From contig NZ_CP016179.1 in NCBI RefSeq assembly GCF_001677275.1, forward strand, positions 276,943 through 340,942: DNA of 64,000 nucleotides, given 5' to 3'. How positions within the stretch are numbered: position 1 is the first letter of the stretch; each line of letters begins with the position of its first letter. Made by a program: the position numbers and the translations under genes. The notes under the pieces are model-generated. The model had not been told where the DNA came from and searched no databases. It was given only the letters and a program-made list of their open reading frames with translations. Of the stretch, positions 51,202 to 59,957 are shown one piece after another. This DNA is from Vibrio breoganii (lineage in GTDB: Bacteria > Pseudomonadota > Gammaproteobacteria > Enterobacterales > Vibrionaceae).

Positions 51202-53388
51202 TTAGAGGAAGTGTTTGTCATCATCCATGTTTGTGAAAAGACCCTCTTCTATCTTGTTGGGTTCACTGGAATGGTTGGGCGTGCTTTGTTGTGTTATTTC
51301 AGAGAACAGTTGTCGAGCGTGAGCAGTTAAAGTTCGCTTATCTACGCTATGTGGTGATTTAGGGTTTAGATGGTCAATTACGGCTGCGGTAAATGACTTT
51401 ACCTCATCTGCTTGATGACCGAATCTGGTATCAATTAGGCGAGTAATAACATAGTCATCTAATAGGGTGTTCTCTGTATTTGTTGCATTTCGAATAAACG
51501 AGACTACCTGATTAAAGTCGTCTACCTCAAGTTCGTTACCGTTAATGTTGATTAGGCTAATGTCTTTTAGGGTGGATCTAACTACGTCTATGGCTTTCGA
51601 TATTGGGCAATATGCCTGGACGGTACTGTCTTCTAGTATAAGTTTAGTGAAGAACTCTATGGTTTTATCTGAGCTGTACCTTGATACGTAGGCGTCAGGG
51701 TAATGTTTGGATACGATGCTGTATTTGCGTACTGATGCATTGTGCATTAAACCGCGGTTGACCTTCTCATCAATGTGGAGAGGTTTGAGTATTGATTCGA
51801 ACATGAGATTTTTTGCTGTTGGGGTGTCTCCTATCATCTCCACCATAGGGTGTTCTGTAGGGTTCAGTTCGTGAATGAAATCCTCGGTCTGTACTGCATG
51901 TATGGCATTATCTTCAAAGTTCACTGAGAAAATAATTCCAAACAGATTGACTGATCGCCAGTTACCTTCCCTTCTATATTCTTCAGGAATGACACTACCG
52001 CTTTCATCGGAGCACACTTTGTTGATGCATCTTGTGATTTCGGTTTTTATGAGCTCTACACCCTCGAGAGCGGATTCTGGTCTGTGCACCCCAAGGAGTT
52101 CTGTTGTTAGTTTCAATAAGGAACCTTCGAATTCACGATTATTGTGCATTGCTGTAAATCGTCTGCAGTAGTCGTATAGGCGAACTGACATTGGATCTCT
52201 AGAGCTGATTTGCGTTGGAGGATACGCAAAATGATTCTCTGTCATCAATTTTTCAAATAGATCTTCAGGCCACTTAATCGCAAACATGACGGATTTAAAG
52301 TTGATTTTTTCGTAATCAACTTGTTCGATGCCATCCTGATCAATATAAATTTCAGGCGGTTTCGCGCTTAAGTTAGAGATGTATTTAACGAGAGAGATGC
52401 TCTCCCCTGCACCATAGAGATCTTGAGGTATGCCCTCAAAACTGTATCTGCCAATTGGGGTGTATTTGGTGTCGTTAATGCGGATTAGGCTTTTGATGAC
52501 TGCGTTACGGGTTGTGGTCCCGTCTACTACTTGTCTGACTGCTAAGATGTCATGGAGAGATATTGGGGTGTAGTTTTCAGGAATCCTTTTGTTGTTCGCG
52601 AGTAAGCTGGAGCGATGGTACCAGACAGTTAGGCTCAGAAGTGCTTTGAGGATCGGCCAATCTTTGTGCCCGTAGACGCCGCTAGCGCTCTCCGCATTTA
52701 GGTGGAGAGGACTTTGGCCAAAGTGGTTTAGGGTTATCAGTTGAGATTTCGGTATAACGCGCCCATGCACGACCGCTAGTATTTCGCCCCAATAACTTCC
52801 CTTTTGGCGAACAAGAGTTTCTAAGTTTTTATTATCTACAATCTTTCCAGTGACACTCAGTTTTTGTCTGGCGAGATTGGCTGCCTTTTTGCCTTCGTTC
52901 ATTCGTTGGCTTTGTGCGACTTGCTTTGATTTTGAACCAGAGGTCAAAATTGCAATGTCAGCCTTCTCAACATCGGATAGTTCATCAAGACGTTTCAGTC
53001 GGTAGCATTTGGCTCTAGCGTTAAGCTTGTGAGTTTTGGTAGTAGTCTGCCCCGTTTTATCGGTGAAGGGGTGTTGCACTTCGATTGTTTCTTTCAATGC
53101 AATGAGAAGTCCGATCTCCTCCAATTTTTTCATTGTTTTTGTAATTGCACTAGGTGAGTTGTTTAGGGACTCAGCTAGAAAATCAGTTTTGAGTAATGGT
53201 TTGCGAACGGAGTATTTGCAGATAACACGTAGAAGTTCGAGCGGAGCTTTGGCCTTCTCGAATTCACCAAGAGCAGAACGGTACTCGTCAAACTCGTAAT
53301 CATGTGTCTCTGTATCGGGCAGCATGACAAATGAAGACCGTATGGCGGTCTCCGATTGAATACGAATAATAGTGTTGGTACTGAACAT
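51202..53388 (-). CDS. RctB-like replication initiator (replicon 2)
   Basis: The 728-aa protein resembles RctB, the initiator of Vibrio chromosome 2 and related plasmids. An N-terminal winged helix-turn-helix covers about 50-100 (LLKTDFLAESLNNSPSAITK). The segment LLSLTVWYHRSSLLANN, then ISLHDILAVR, matches RctB's LFTLTVQYH and ITDILSLRG, and SVRLYDYCRRFTAMHNN matches its LVFQLYSYFRSRMSRRHT. The comparison is from memory. Upstream are nine exact 22-bp iterons and a DnaA box, which makes the role firm. An operator-like palindrome (53409) lies just before the start. Confidence 0.75.
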   Translation of the reverse strand: MFSTNTIIRIQSETAIRSSFVMLPDTETHDYEFDEYRSALGEFEKAKAPLELLRVICKYSVRKPLLKTDFLAESLNNSPSAITKTMKKLEEIGLLIALKETIEVQHPFTDKTGQTTTKTHKLNARAKCYRLKRLDELSDVEKADIAILTSGSKSKQVAQSQRMNEGKKAANLARQKLSVTGKIVDNKNLETLVRQKGSYWGEILAVVHGRVIPKSQLITLNHFGQSPLHLNAESASGVYGHKDWPILKALLSLTVWYHRSSLLANNKRIPENYTPISLHDILAVRQVVDGTTTRNAVIKSLIRINDTKYTPIGRYSFEGIPQDLYGAGESISLVKYISNLSAKPPEIYIDQDGIEQVDYEKINFKSVMFAIKWPEDLFEKLMTENHFAYPPTQISSRDPMSVRLYDYCRRFTAMHNNREFEGSLLKLTTELLGVHRPESALEGVELIKTEITRCINKVCSDESGSVIPEEYRREGNWRSVNLFGIIFSVNFEDNAIHAVQTEDFIHELNPTEHPMVEMIGDTPTAKNLMFESILKPLHIDEKVNRGLMHNASVRKYSIVSKHYPDAYVSRYSSDKTIEFFTKLILEDSTVQAYCPISKAIDVVRSTLKDISLININGNELEVDDFNQVVSFIRNATNTENTLLDDYVITRLIDTRFGHQADEVKSFTAAVIDHLNPKSPHSVDKRTLTAHARQLFSEITQQSTPNHSSEPNKIEEGLFTNMDDDKHFL

Positions 53389-53408
53389 TTTCCGTCTTAT
53401 TTCCGGTT

Positions 53409-53420
53409 ATGGAATTCCAT
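53409..53420. promoter_or_regulatory. Palindrome ATGGAATTCCAT upstream of the RctB-like gene
   Basis: A perfect 12-bp inverted repeat lies 20 bp before the start codon. Initiators of this kind often repress their own gene by binding such a site as a dimer. Confidence 0.45.
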
Positions 53421-53672
53421 TATCGGAATCATAGGGTGAACACACCAAAGGATCAACTGGATCAATAAGCGTGGATCTTGTTGAGTTGTTGGGGTGGTGT
53501 TCAAAAAGTAAGCAAAATAAAAAATCCATTATTAAAGTCTTTTAGCTCTTCTTTTTGTTTCTGATTGTTTGCTGTGTTGCCCTAAGTTAACTATTAAACC
53601 TTAGAACCCTATAAGATCTAAAGATCCTTATGGGGTAGGTGGTTAAGTTACTGATAAATAGCGATAAAATTC

Positions 53673-53866
53673 AATCGGAAGTCATGGTAAACCCAATCGG
53701 AGGTCATGGTAAATCCAATCGGAGGTCATGGTGATTCCAGTCGGAGGTCATGGTGATTCCAGTCGGAAGTCATGGTGAATCCAATCGGAAGTCATGGTGA
53801 ATCCAATCGGAAGTCATGGTAATTCCAGTCGGAAGTCATGGTAATTCCAATCGGAAGTCATGGTGA
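53673..53866. repeat. Replicon 2 iterons: nine 22-bp direct repeats
   Basis: AATCGGAAGTCATGGT-type units begin at 53673, 53695, 53717, 53739, 53761, 53783, 53805, 53827 and 53849, exactly 22 bp apart. The unit is (A/G)TCGGA(A/G)GTCATGGT plus six variable bases. With the DnaA box at 53897 this is a classic iteron origin. The minus-strand RctB-like gene lies 285 bp away. Confidence 0.93.
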
Positions 53867-53896
53867 AAAGTACATAAAACACAGCTTAATAACAGC

Positions 53897-53905
53897 TTAT
53901 CCACA
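53897..53905 (+). other. Perfect DnaA box
   Basis: TTATCCACA is the consensus DnaA binding site. It lies 31 bp past the last iteron, in A/T-rich sequence suited to strand opening, so the origin of replicon 2 is near 53870-53960. Confidence 0.85.
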
Positions 53906-54533
53906 GGCTGGGTTCGGGGTATTAGTGAATCTAGCTGTTCTATGGCTACAAAATGGTGTCGAAATCGATGAAATTAAATATGAAAACATTGATCCTGATC
54001 TCAAATACGGGCGGGGAGAATTATGGCGCTACTCCCCGAGGACTTCCGATTGGATTTTATTGGGGTGATTTTTCGGGTTGGTGGGGTTGGTAGTTCTGGT
54101 GGGAATGCGGGCAGTATTGGTGTAAATATTGAGCGTATATTGATTGAAAATGAGGCGTGATTTGGGTGTTATATGGGGCGTGATGATCAATGTAGACCAA
54201 AAAAAGATGAGAATCATAAAGTTTTTGGGTTTAGTAAATAAAGTCAATAAAAACAATAGGTTAATGATTGTTGGTGTAAGTGTGAATGAGTGAGAATGGC
54301 TTGCTATGTGAGAGGCGTAGTTTAATGGGGTGTACTGATTTCTGGCGTAAGGGTGAAAATAGTTACGATTGGAATGTGATTTATCTCGAAGATATACGAT
54401 GTATGGGTAAATAGTAATCGGTTTATGGGAAGTTCTTGTGACTTGAGATGCGCTGAAAATAAAACGCAACAAAGCGGGGTTTGAGGGAGTCTCTTCGTAA
54501 TGCCAACACTTAGTTTGGATTAGGAATCAGTAG
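53906..54533. other. Gene-free stretch beside the origin
   Basis: No convincing gene. The 53838-54068 plus frame starts inside the iterons, and the minus frame at 54029-54472 is an odd Thr/Ile/Asn-rich sequence. A single copy of CAATGTAGACCA lies at 54188-54199. The plus strand is G/T-rich. The region may be part of the origin or the phoH promoter. Confidence 0.4.
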
Positions 54534-55850
54534 ATGAACTCGACTTTAGTTGTATTAGATACAAATGTGTTTATTCGTCAGCCAGAAGTGCTATTGCAGT
54601 TGTCGGATGCGAACGTCGGACTCTCATTGGAGGTTTTGCGTGAACTGGATAGGTTGAAGGCGAGCGGTGGCTCGGCGGCTTATGCGGCAAGGCGAGCAAT
54701 CAAAACGTTGTCGGAAGTGTTGGTTGTCGATAATGAGATGGCGCGAGGCTCTTTTGTTTATCGAGTACCTGGTTCTGAAGGTGTTTTGATTACCCTTCTC
54801 CCGCAGCTTGAGGGTGTGAGTGATATCTCGGGCGATGACTTGATTTTGGAAGAGCTACTTGCGTATGCCGATAGTGAAGATGCATTGGATGTTGTCTTTT
54901 ATACGCATGATTTGAATTTTAGAATGCGAGCAATGCTTGATGGTCTCGAATGTGCCGATGAAAAGACGCTTCAGGATCTCGGGGTTCACATTTCAGAAGA
55001 GGATATCGAGAGTGATGGTCTGCTAGAGGTTAAAGATGATTTTTGGGGGGACTTTGATGGGGCATCAGAAGGAAAAGGATACAGTTTGTACCCACCGCAA
55101 CATTACCTCGATCAGATTACCGTTGGTTCATTCATTAAGGATTCTCAAAAAATATATCGTGTTGTGGAGTGCGTGCGTGAGGAAGGTCGAGTTGTTCTTC
55201 AAGTAATTAAACGCAATCCAGTAGATGGTATTGAGGCAAGGGATGATCGACAGCGCTGTGCACTTGATGCGCTTGCTTGTGATGATGTTGAGTTAGTGGT
55301 GCTTTCAGGTGCGGCGGGGTGTGGTAAGAGTCTGTTAGCGGTTGCCGCTGCAATGAAGGCAATCAATTCAGACAACACGCATGATTCCTTGATTGTATTG
55401 AAGAATAAGCCGCCGATTGTTGAGGAAGATGGTTTTCTTCCGGGTGACCTCCAGGACAAGATGGTGCCGTTCATTCCGGGTATTACAGACGCTTTAGTTG
55501 AGTTAGGTTATGACCCAGAGGAGTTGCTTGGTGAAGGGGTTATTGAGATGCGCAGTATCAATACTATCCGTGGGGCGTCATGGCGTGGAAAATTTGTAAT
55601 TATTGAAGAAGGTCAGAACTTAACTGCAAAAGCGATGAAAGCGATTTTGACTCGCTTGGGTGAAGGTTCAAAGGTGGTGATTACGGGTAATATTGTTTCG
55701 AGCCAGATCGATGCGGTTAACGTTAGTGCCGGTTCGTGCGGAATGGCCCGTGTTATAGAGGCGTTTTCTGAGCATGAGTTGGCTTCTCACGTTCAATTAC
55801 AGTCTATGTACAGAAACGGTATCGCGGCTCACGCAGAGAGGGCGCTATGA
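54534..55850 (+). CDS. PhoH2: PIN-domain RNase fused to PhoH ATPase
   Basis: The 438-aa protein has an N-terminal PIN nuclease (VLDTNVFI with D9, E37 in LREL, aspartates in SGDDLILEELL and YTHDLNF) and a C-terminal PhoH ATPase with Walker A GAAGCGKS (259-266) and Walker B-type VIIEEGQNL near 358. PhoH2 proteins unwind and cut RNA. The Asp usual in the Walker B 'DEAQN' is Glu here. AGGAA lies 8 bases before the ATG. Its last codons overlap the next gene's start (ATGA). Confidence 0.88.
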   Translation: MNSTLVVLDTNVFIRQPEVLLQLSDANVGLSLEVLRELDRLKASGGSAAYAARRAIKTLSEVLVVDNEMARGSFVYRVPGSEGVLITLLPQLEGVSDISGDDLILEELLAYADSEDALDVVFYTHDLNFRMRAMLDGLECADEKTLQDLGVHISEEDIESDGLLEVKDDFWGDFDGASEGKGYSLYPPQHYLDQITVGSFIKDSQKIYRVVECVREEGRVVLQVIKRNPVDGIEARDDRQRCALDALACDDVELVVLSGAAGCGKSLLAVAAAMKAINSDNTHDSLIVLKNKPPIVEEDGFLPGDLQDKMVPFIPGITDALVELGYDPEELLGEGVIEMRSINTIRGASWRGKFVIIEEGQNLTAKAMKAILTRLGEGSKVVITGNIVSSQIDAVNVSAGSCGMARVIEAFSEHELASHVQLQSMYRNGIAAHAERAL

Positions 55851-56497
55851 TCGGTAGGTTGCGTGCTTTCTATGTGGCGTTATTCGTAGTGATAGTAGGT
55901 TTTGCTACAGATCTCTATTTTCGAGATGGTGTAGCTCATGTTTTGCACTTCTATGCTCTATTGGTTTGCTTGGTTCTGATAGCTATCCCATTGGTCGATG
56001 ATAGTAAGCGCCTGTACGGTTCGTATCTAGAAATGGAGGCCTTGAATCGAGTAAGAGTTACGGGTCTCAATGAGAGTGACTTTAGAGAAGTAGACTGGTT
56101 GTCTCTATCTCATAGGGGGTTGTCGTCTCTCTATCGAATGTTGGAGGTGTTCTCGCGTTTTACAGGTCTACGATATCGCCTTTTTTGTGGTGTAGTTGAG
56201 GGTGGGGATAGTTATTGCTACAGAATTGAGTCGGGAGAAGTTCGACTATATATAAGTGAGAGTATCTATTCGTCTATGACAGCGCGAGATATGGCATTGT
56301 CTTTGGGTTTATCATCGTGCATTCAGACAGTTTATCAAAAAGTGACAGATGGTGGTCGTCTCGAATCTGGCGCTGCGCTGTTAGCTGCGTATCTAGTGAT
56401 CGTTCCCAAAAGCTACGCTTTAATTGATGGTTATGGTGGCGACCACAAAGAGTATGATCTCAAGAACGTTCGTGATTATCTAAGAATTGGTGAGTAA
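55847..56497 (+). CDS. Membrane-anchored hypothetical protein (216 aa)
   Basis: The ATG overlaps the phoH2 stop by four bases, so the two are co-translated. The product has two N-terminal hydrophobic segments (VALFVVIVGFATDLYF; LHFYALLVCLVLIAIPLV) and then a soluble domain of ~150 residues. No motif is recognised. It overlaps the convergent YdjM-like gene by 18 bp. Confidence 0.5.
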   Translation: MIGRLRAFYVALFVVIVGFATDLYFRDGVAHVLHFYALLVCLVLIAIPLVDDSKRLYGSYLEMEALNRVRVTGLNESDFREVDWLSLSHRGLSSLYRMLEVFSRFTGLRYRLFCGVVEGGDSYCYRIESGEVRLYISESIYSSMTARDMALSLGLSSCIQTVYQKVTDGGRLESGAALLAAYLVIVPKSYALIDGYGGDHKEYDLKNVRDYLRIGE

Positions 56498-57004
56498 CGC
56501 ATCAGGGAAGATGTTGTTATGCACTAACAGCCAAGAGCCGAGTAATATCAATATTGCTTGGCTCTTTTGGTATCTGCCTGATTTAAATAAGTTGAGGCAG
56601 TATCCGTCCCAGGGAGTAAACAATGGCACTTTGTGCGTATTTGGCATGTCTCCCAATACGTGGAGTATTCCGCCGAAGGTGAAGCCTACGGTAGATGCTA
56701 AAAGCCAAGAGTTAATGCTGTAGGTGAGTGCACCAGAAATAGCGAGCGAACTTAATAGAAACAAAGTAATCCAAACGATTGTGATGTGAGTCCACCCTCT
56801 ATGCCGAAGGAGTCTTCTGTGTCCAATGGTCTTCTTATCCTTTTTTATGGGGATCGGGATCTCAAGTGCATCTGGTGCAAGTGAGCCGGCTAGACAGGCG
56901 ATGGCGGCAAGTGCGCCGTGGATTGGGTCTGTTTGATTGCTGACGTAAGTTAATGGGTAAATAGCGCCAGCTATGCCGCATAAGGCGTGGCCTTGATTGT
57001 TCAT
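56480..57004 (-). CDS. YdjM/DUF457-family inner-membrane metal-dependent hydrolase
   Basis: The 174-aa protein has the family motifs SLAPDALE, LLRHRGWTH and 'GGILHVLGDMPNTHKVPLF' followed by TPW, with His and Asp residues set between four membrane helices. In E. coli, YdjM is a LexA-controlled membrane protein; the substrate is unknown. It is complete. Its 3' end overlaps the convergent 55847 gene. Confidence 0.8.
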   Translation of the reverse strand: MNNQGHALCGIAGAIYPLTYVSNQTDPIHGALAAIACLAGSLAPDALEIPIPIKKDKKTIGHRRLLRHRGWTHITIVWITLFLLSSLAISGALTYSINSWLLASTVGFTFGGILHVLGDMPNTHKVPLFTPWDGYCLNLFKSGRYQKSQAILILLGSWLLVHNNIFPDALLTNS

Positions 57005-57247
57005 TGCTATGGTGTCGAAGTGAGTTGTTGTTGCATGACATCGTTATTCGATATAAAGGAATATGTGATTGGATGCTGATTATTTGGAAGATAGTTCACA
57101 GTTAATAACTCAATGGCATGCAGTTAAATGGTTCTTCAACGTGTGAAGTGTCTCGAAAGAATCGATCCGTCTTGGGAATTGGTGTTGCTTTCCAATTATA
57201 GTGGCGACGAAATGTAACAGAGATTAAGAATTAGGGGCTTGTTAGTT

Positions 57248-57667
57248 ATGCGTGTTGAATTAGAAGTGCTGTTTGGGGAGTTGAGAGTCTTTCCTAGAGA
57301 GGTGAGAGAGTCGCTTGAGCAGAATATGTATTTTCTGACGGATGCCATAGAGGTTCATTTGGTAGCGCTAGGGTATGCAGCAAGAACGCTAGGTCTACAG
57401 ACAGAACGTGGGTACCAATTCTTTTTGGAATATTCTGGTGGTGAATTGGGTGAGGCTAGATACTTTGGGTCGCATGGTGTAAGTACGATTATGCCTGCTT
57501 ATGGTGATGCGGTTTTCTCTGAGTGCGAGGTACCAGAAGTATTTTGGGATCGGCAGATCCTGCTGAACGAAATGGTAGAGCAAAAAGAGACTGAAGAAGA
57601 GTTTGAGAGTTCTCTTCGACCTTATGTATCTGGTGTTCTAGCTCAATTGAAACCTATTCTACGTTAA
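57248..57667 (+). CDS. Hypothetical protein (139 aa)
   Basis: I prefer the ATG at 57248 (MRVELEVLFG), 9 bases after GGGG; the TTG at 57239 is less likely. The 139-aa product is acidic and soluble, with a long C-terminal helix (VEQKETEEEFESSLRPYV). It has no recognised domain. Confidence 0.5.
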   Translation: MRVELEVLFGELRVFPREVRESLEQNMYFLTDAIEVHLVALGYAARTLGLQTERGYQFFLEYSGGELGEARYFGSHGVSTIMPAYGDAVFSECEVPEVFWDRQILLNEMVEQKETEEEFESSLRPYVSGVLAQLKPILR

Positions 57668-57734
57668 TTTGTTTGAAGTGCATGTTCTCGGTTGTTCTGT
57701 TTTGAACTAAGAACGTACGCTCTAAACAAAGTAA

Positions 57735-57764
57735 GGCCAGTCCTAGATCGTAGAGCTGGCCCTT
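57735..57764. terminator. Hairpin between convergent genes
   Basis: GGCCAG (57735-57740) pairs with CTGGCC (57756-57761). There is no strong T run; it lies between the 57248 and 57777 genes. Confidence 0.45.
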
Positions 57765-57776
57765 CAAGATTTCAGA

Positions 57777-58325
57777 TTAATGGCAGGAGTCGATGATCTG
57801 TTTTACGTGTTCATCACGGGCAATTTTGTTGCTTGCAAACTCTTGCAGGTTATTAAACGTCTCTTTGAGGTCCGTTGTGGTGACTTGAGTGTACTCATGT
57901 TTTGGAGTTGAGATTCCAATTAGAGTGTTGTTATAGCTCGAGTTACTGTTCTTGCCAACTTGGCATGTTACGCCGTATCGAATGTTCACTTCGGCGCGTG
58001 GCAAGCTTCCAATAGCCGTTCTGTAGTCTGTCGCCTCCCCTTCCGCATCAATCTTAAAAACGACGTTCGCGTTATTTTGTTTTTTAGTGAACTTGAATTT
58101 CACTGGGGAGTGTTTAGTTGCGTTTTTATATTGGTCGGAAATCTGTTTGGCAATGTCTCTGTTTAGACTACGCAACAGCAACTCAGATGAGGGGGTGGTT
58201 CTATCAACCTTCGCAAATACTGGAACTTTGGATTCGTAATCAAAGTGAATGCTGTTGGGTGTTGGGATTTGAGCATTTGCAACAGCCGGTAGCATGCAGC
58301 AAAGCGTAATTAGACTTTTTTTCAT
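57777..58325 (-). CDS. Predicted periplasmic hypothetical protein (182 aa)
   Basis: The signal peptide MKKSLITLCCMLPAVANA is followed by a mature protein with two cysteines (VTCQVGKNS; IIDSCH at the C-terminus) that could pair. No motif is recognised. It is divergent from the DksA/TraR-like gene. Confidence 0.55.
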   Translation of the reverse strand: MKKSLITLCCMLPAVANAQIPTPNSIHFDYESKVPVFAKVDRTTPSSELLLRSLNRDIAKQISDQYKNATKHSPVKFKFTKKQNNANVVFKIDAEGEATDYRTAIGSLPRAEVNIRYGVTCQVGKNSNSSYNNTLIGISTPKHEYTQVTTTDLKETFNNLQEFASNKIARDEHVKQIIDSCH

Positions 58326-58499
58326 GTGTTATCCAAGTGGTTAATTTCCACTGGGTACACATTTTTTGATCTAAAAAAGCACACGTAACGCTTCAAAAGT
58401 GCGGAAACATCAGAACCATTTCTCAAAAATCACAAGAAATTTAACTGCATCTTTGTCTTTTCAATAAGGTGTAGCACGAAAAGAATCATAGGAGTGCGC

Positions 58500-58853
58500 A
58501 TGTCGCAACAACAACACAAGCTAATTCTTAAAGACCTGGCTTTAGAAATTCAGGTAAGTATTGGCAATAAAGAGAAAGAGTTTCTTGATATTACCGGTGA
58601 GGTGGCAATCGAAGATGGTGACCAATCTTGTATTAATCAGCGTTCTACACAGTTGAAGTCTGAAATTGCTCGTTTGAAGAAGCGATTTACTGAAGTTGGC
58701 AAAGCGGTTCGCCTTTGTGATGAAGGAGAGTATGGCTACTGTCAAGCTTGTGGGGATGATATTGAGCCGAAGCGATTAAGCGTAAGGCCAGAGTCGTTTA
58801 CTTGTGTTGAATGTGCTGAACAACAAGAGCGCAAGGATAAGTTGTTTTCTTAG
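58500..58853 (+). CDS. DksA/TraR-family zinc-finger protein
   Basis: From the ATG at 58500, with GGAG 5 bases before it, the 117-aa product has a long helical coiled-coil region and then the DksA/TraR zinc finger: GEYGYCQACGDDIEPKRL ... SFTCVECAEQQE. DksA-like proteins enter the RNA polymerase secondary channel; TraR is the plasmid version that acts without ppGpp. The length is between TraR (73 aa) and DksA (151 aa). It may change host transcription during conjugation or stress. Confidence 0.85.
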   Translation: MSQQQHKLILKDLALEIQVSIGNKEKEFLDITGEVAIEDGDQSCINQRSTQLKSEIARLKKRFTEVGKAVRLCDEGEYGYCQACGDDIEPKRLSVRPESFTCVECAEQQERKDKLFS

Positions 58854-58862
58854 GGGCTACAG

Positions 58863-59939
58863 TTGAACAAGTTACTATTTGCAATCAGTACAGGTGAAGA
58901 ATTTAACGAATCATGGAGGCGGAAAGTCTTCACGCCTTTATCAAGTGGTTACAATATCAATCTGATAATGGCCAAGCCACCGTATTTACCAGATTCGTTG
59001 AACTATCACATGATTGAGGTTGTTGAGTTGCTGTTGCGTAGGCGTACCATCTCAACGTACTTGAAAATCCGGAAGATCCTGAAGGCGACATCGCCCGATT
59101 TGCTTCATACCGTTTCTTTTAAGTCCTCGCTACTAATGGCAGTAGCGGCTCGTTCATTGAATATACCTACTATCGTTACTCTTCAGAATGTGCGTGAAAT
59201 TCGAGAGATACAAAAGATGGGTTTCCTTCATCAGACATTATTGAATGCGCTGATTTCATATGGATTCAATGGCCCAAATGTTCGTGTCGTGTTTGAGCGA
59301 GAGCGTGATCGCTCAGCTGTTGCGTCGCTTGACTTGGTTGGTCTCGAAAATACACAAGTTATTAATAGTGATGGATTGGATATAGGTAAAGTTGTACCTG
59401 CATCTATCACGCCTGCCGGTGAACCTCTAACCGTTGTTATTTATGATCCGACCTCAGAGGATTTATCTAGTGCCTCTAAGATGCTTGAGTTGTTCGAGGG
59501 TGACGTAAATGTTGTCTTGGCCATAGACCCTAGTTCTAAAAAGCTGACGGCAAGTATGCTGAAAGACTTCAAAGAAAAATATTCACCTGAGCTACGAGAT
59601 ACTAAAGAGTTTTGGAAAGGTCCCGGTCGATGCGATTTGTTTGTCGATATGAGGGAGTCAGACGACTATATCCCCTACCCTTTGCTTAGGGCTAGTGCTG
59701 CTGGAATGCCTGTTCTAGGAAGTAGTTCGGGTCGTACGGTGGATTTGATACAGACATATCGTACAGGGTATCTCATTAACCCAACTTCAACCGGTGAGAT
59801 TCAAGCTGTCGTGGATTCGGTTCAGGATTATGACGTGCGGGTAGAGATGGGTCTCCAGGCGTCACAGCTAACAAAAGAGCGATTCGATTTAGCTCCCATA
59901 TTGGAGCAATACCGTAGCGTCTATAGCCAGACGCGATAA
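58863..59939 (+). CDS. Glycosyltransferase-like protein (GT-B type)
   Basis: It starts at a TTG after GGGGCTAC, 10 bp from the DksA-like stop. The 358-aa product resembles GT4-type enzymes: an N-terminal Rossmann half (LLFAISTGEEFNES; DLLHTVSFKSSLLM) and a C-terminal half with 'YPLLRASAAGMPVLGSSSGR' and TGYLINPTS, where GT4 has its E-x7-E sugar-nucleotide region. The first glutamate of that motif is not obvious, so activity is uncertain. Its partner 5'-nucleotidase gene follows. Confidence 0.65.
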   Translation: MNKLLFAISTGEEFNESWRRKVFTPLSSGYNINLIMAKPPYLPDSLNYHMIEVVELLLRRRTISTYLKIRKILKATSPDLLHTVSFKSSLLMAVAARSLNIPTIVTLQNVREIREIQKMGFLHQTLLNALISYGFNGPNVRVVFERERDRSAVASLDLVGLENTQVINSDGLDIGKVVPASITPAGEPLTVVIYDPTSEDLSSASKMLELFEGDVNVVLAIDPSSKKLTASMLKDFKEKYSPELRDTKEFWKGPGRCDLFVDMRESDDYIPYPLLRASAAGMPVLGSSSGRTVDLIQTYRTGYLINPTSTGEIQAVVDSVQDYDVRVEMGLQASQLTKERFDLAPILEQYRSVYSQTR

Positions 59940-59957
59940 CCCAAATAAGGAAAATTA

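Noticed and set aside
53838..54068. 76-aa plus-strand frame
   Set aside because: It begins inside the iterons and runs over the DnaA box. No ribosome binding site or known family is seen.
54029..54472. 147-aa minus-strand frame
   Set aside because: It starts at TTG without a ribosome binding site, has a skewed Thr/Ile/Asn/Pro composition, and comes from a G/T-rich plus strand next to the origin.
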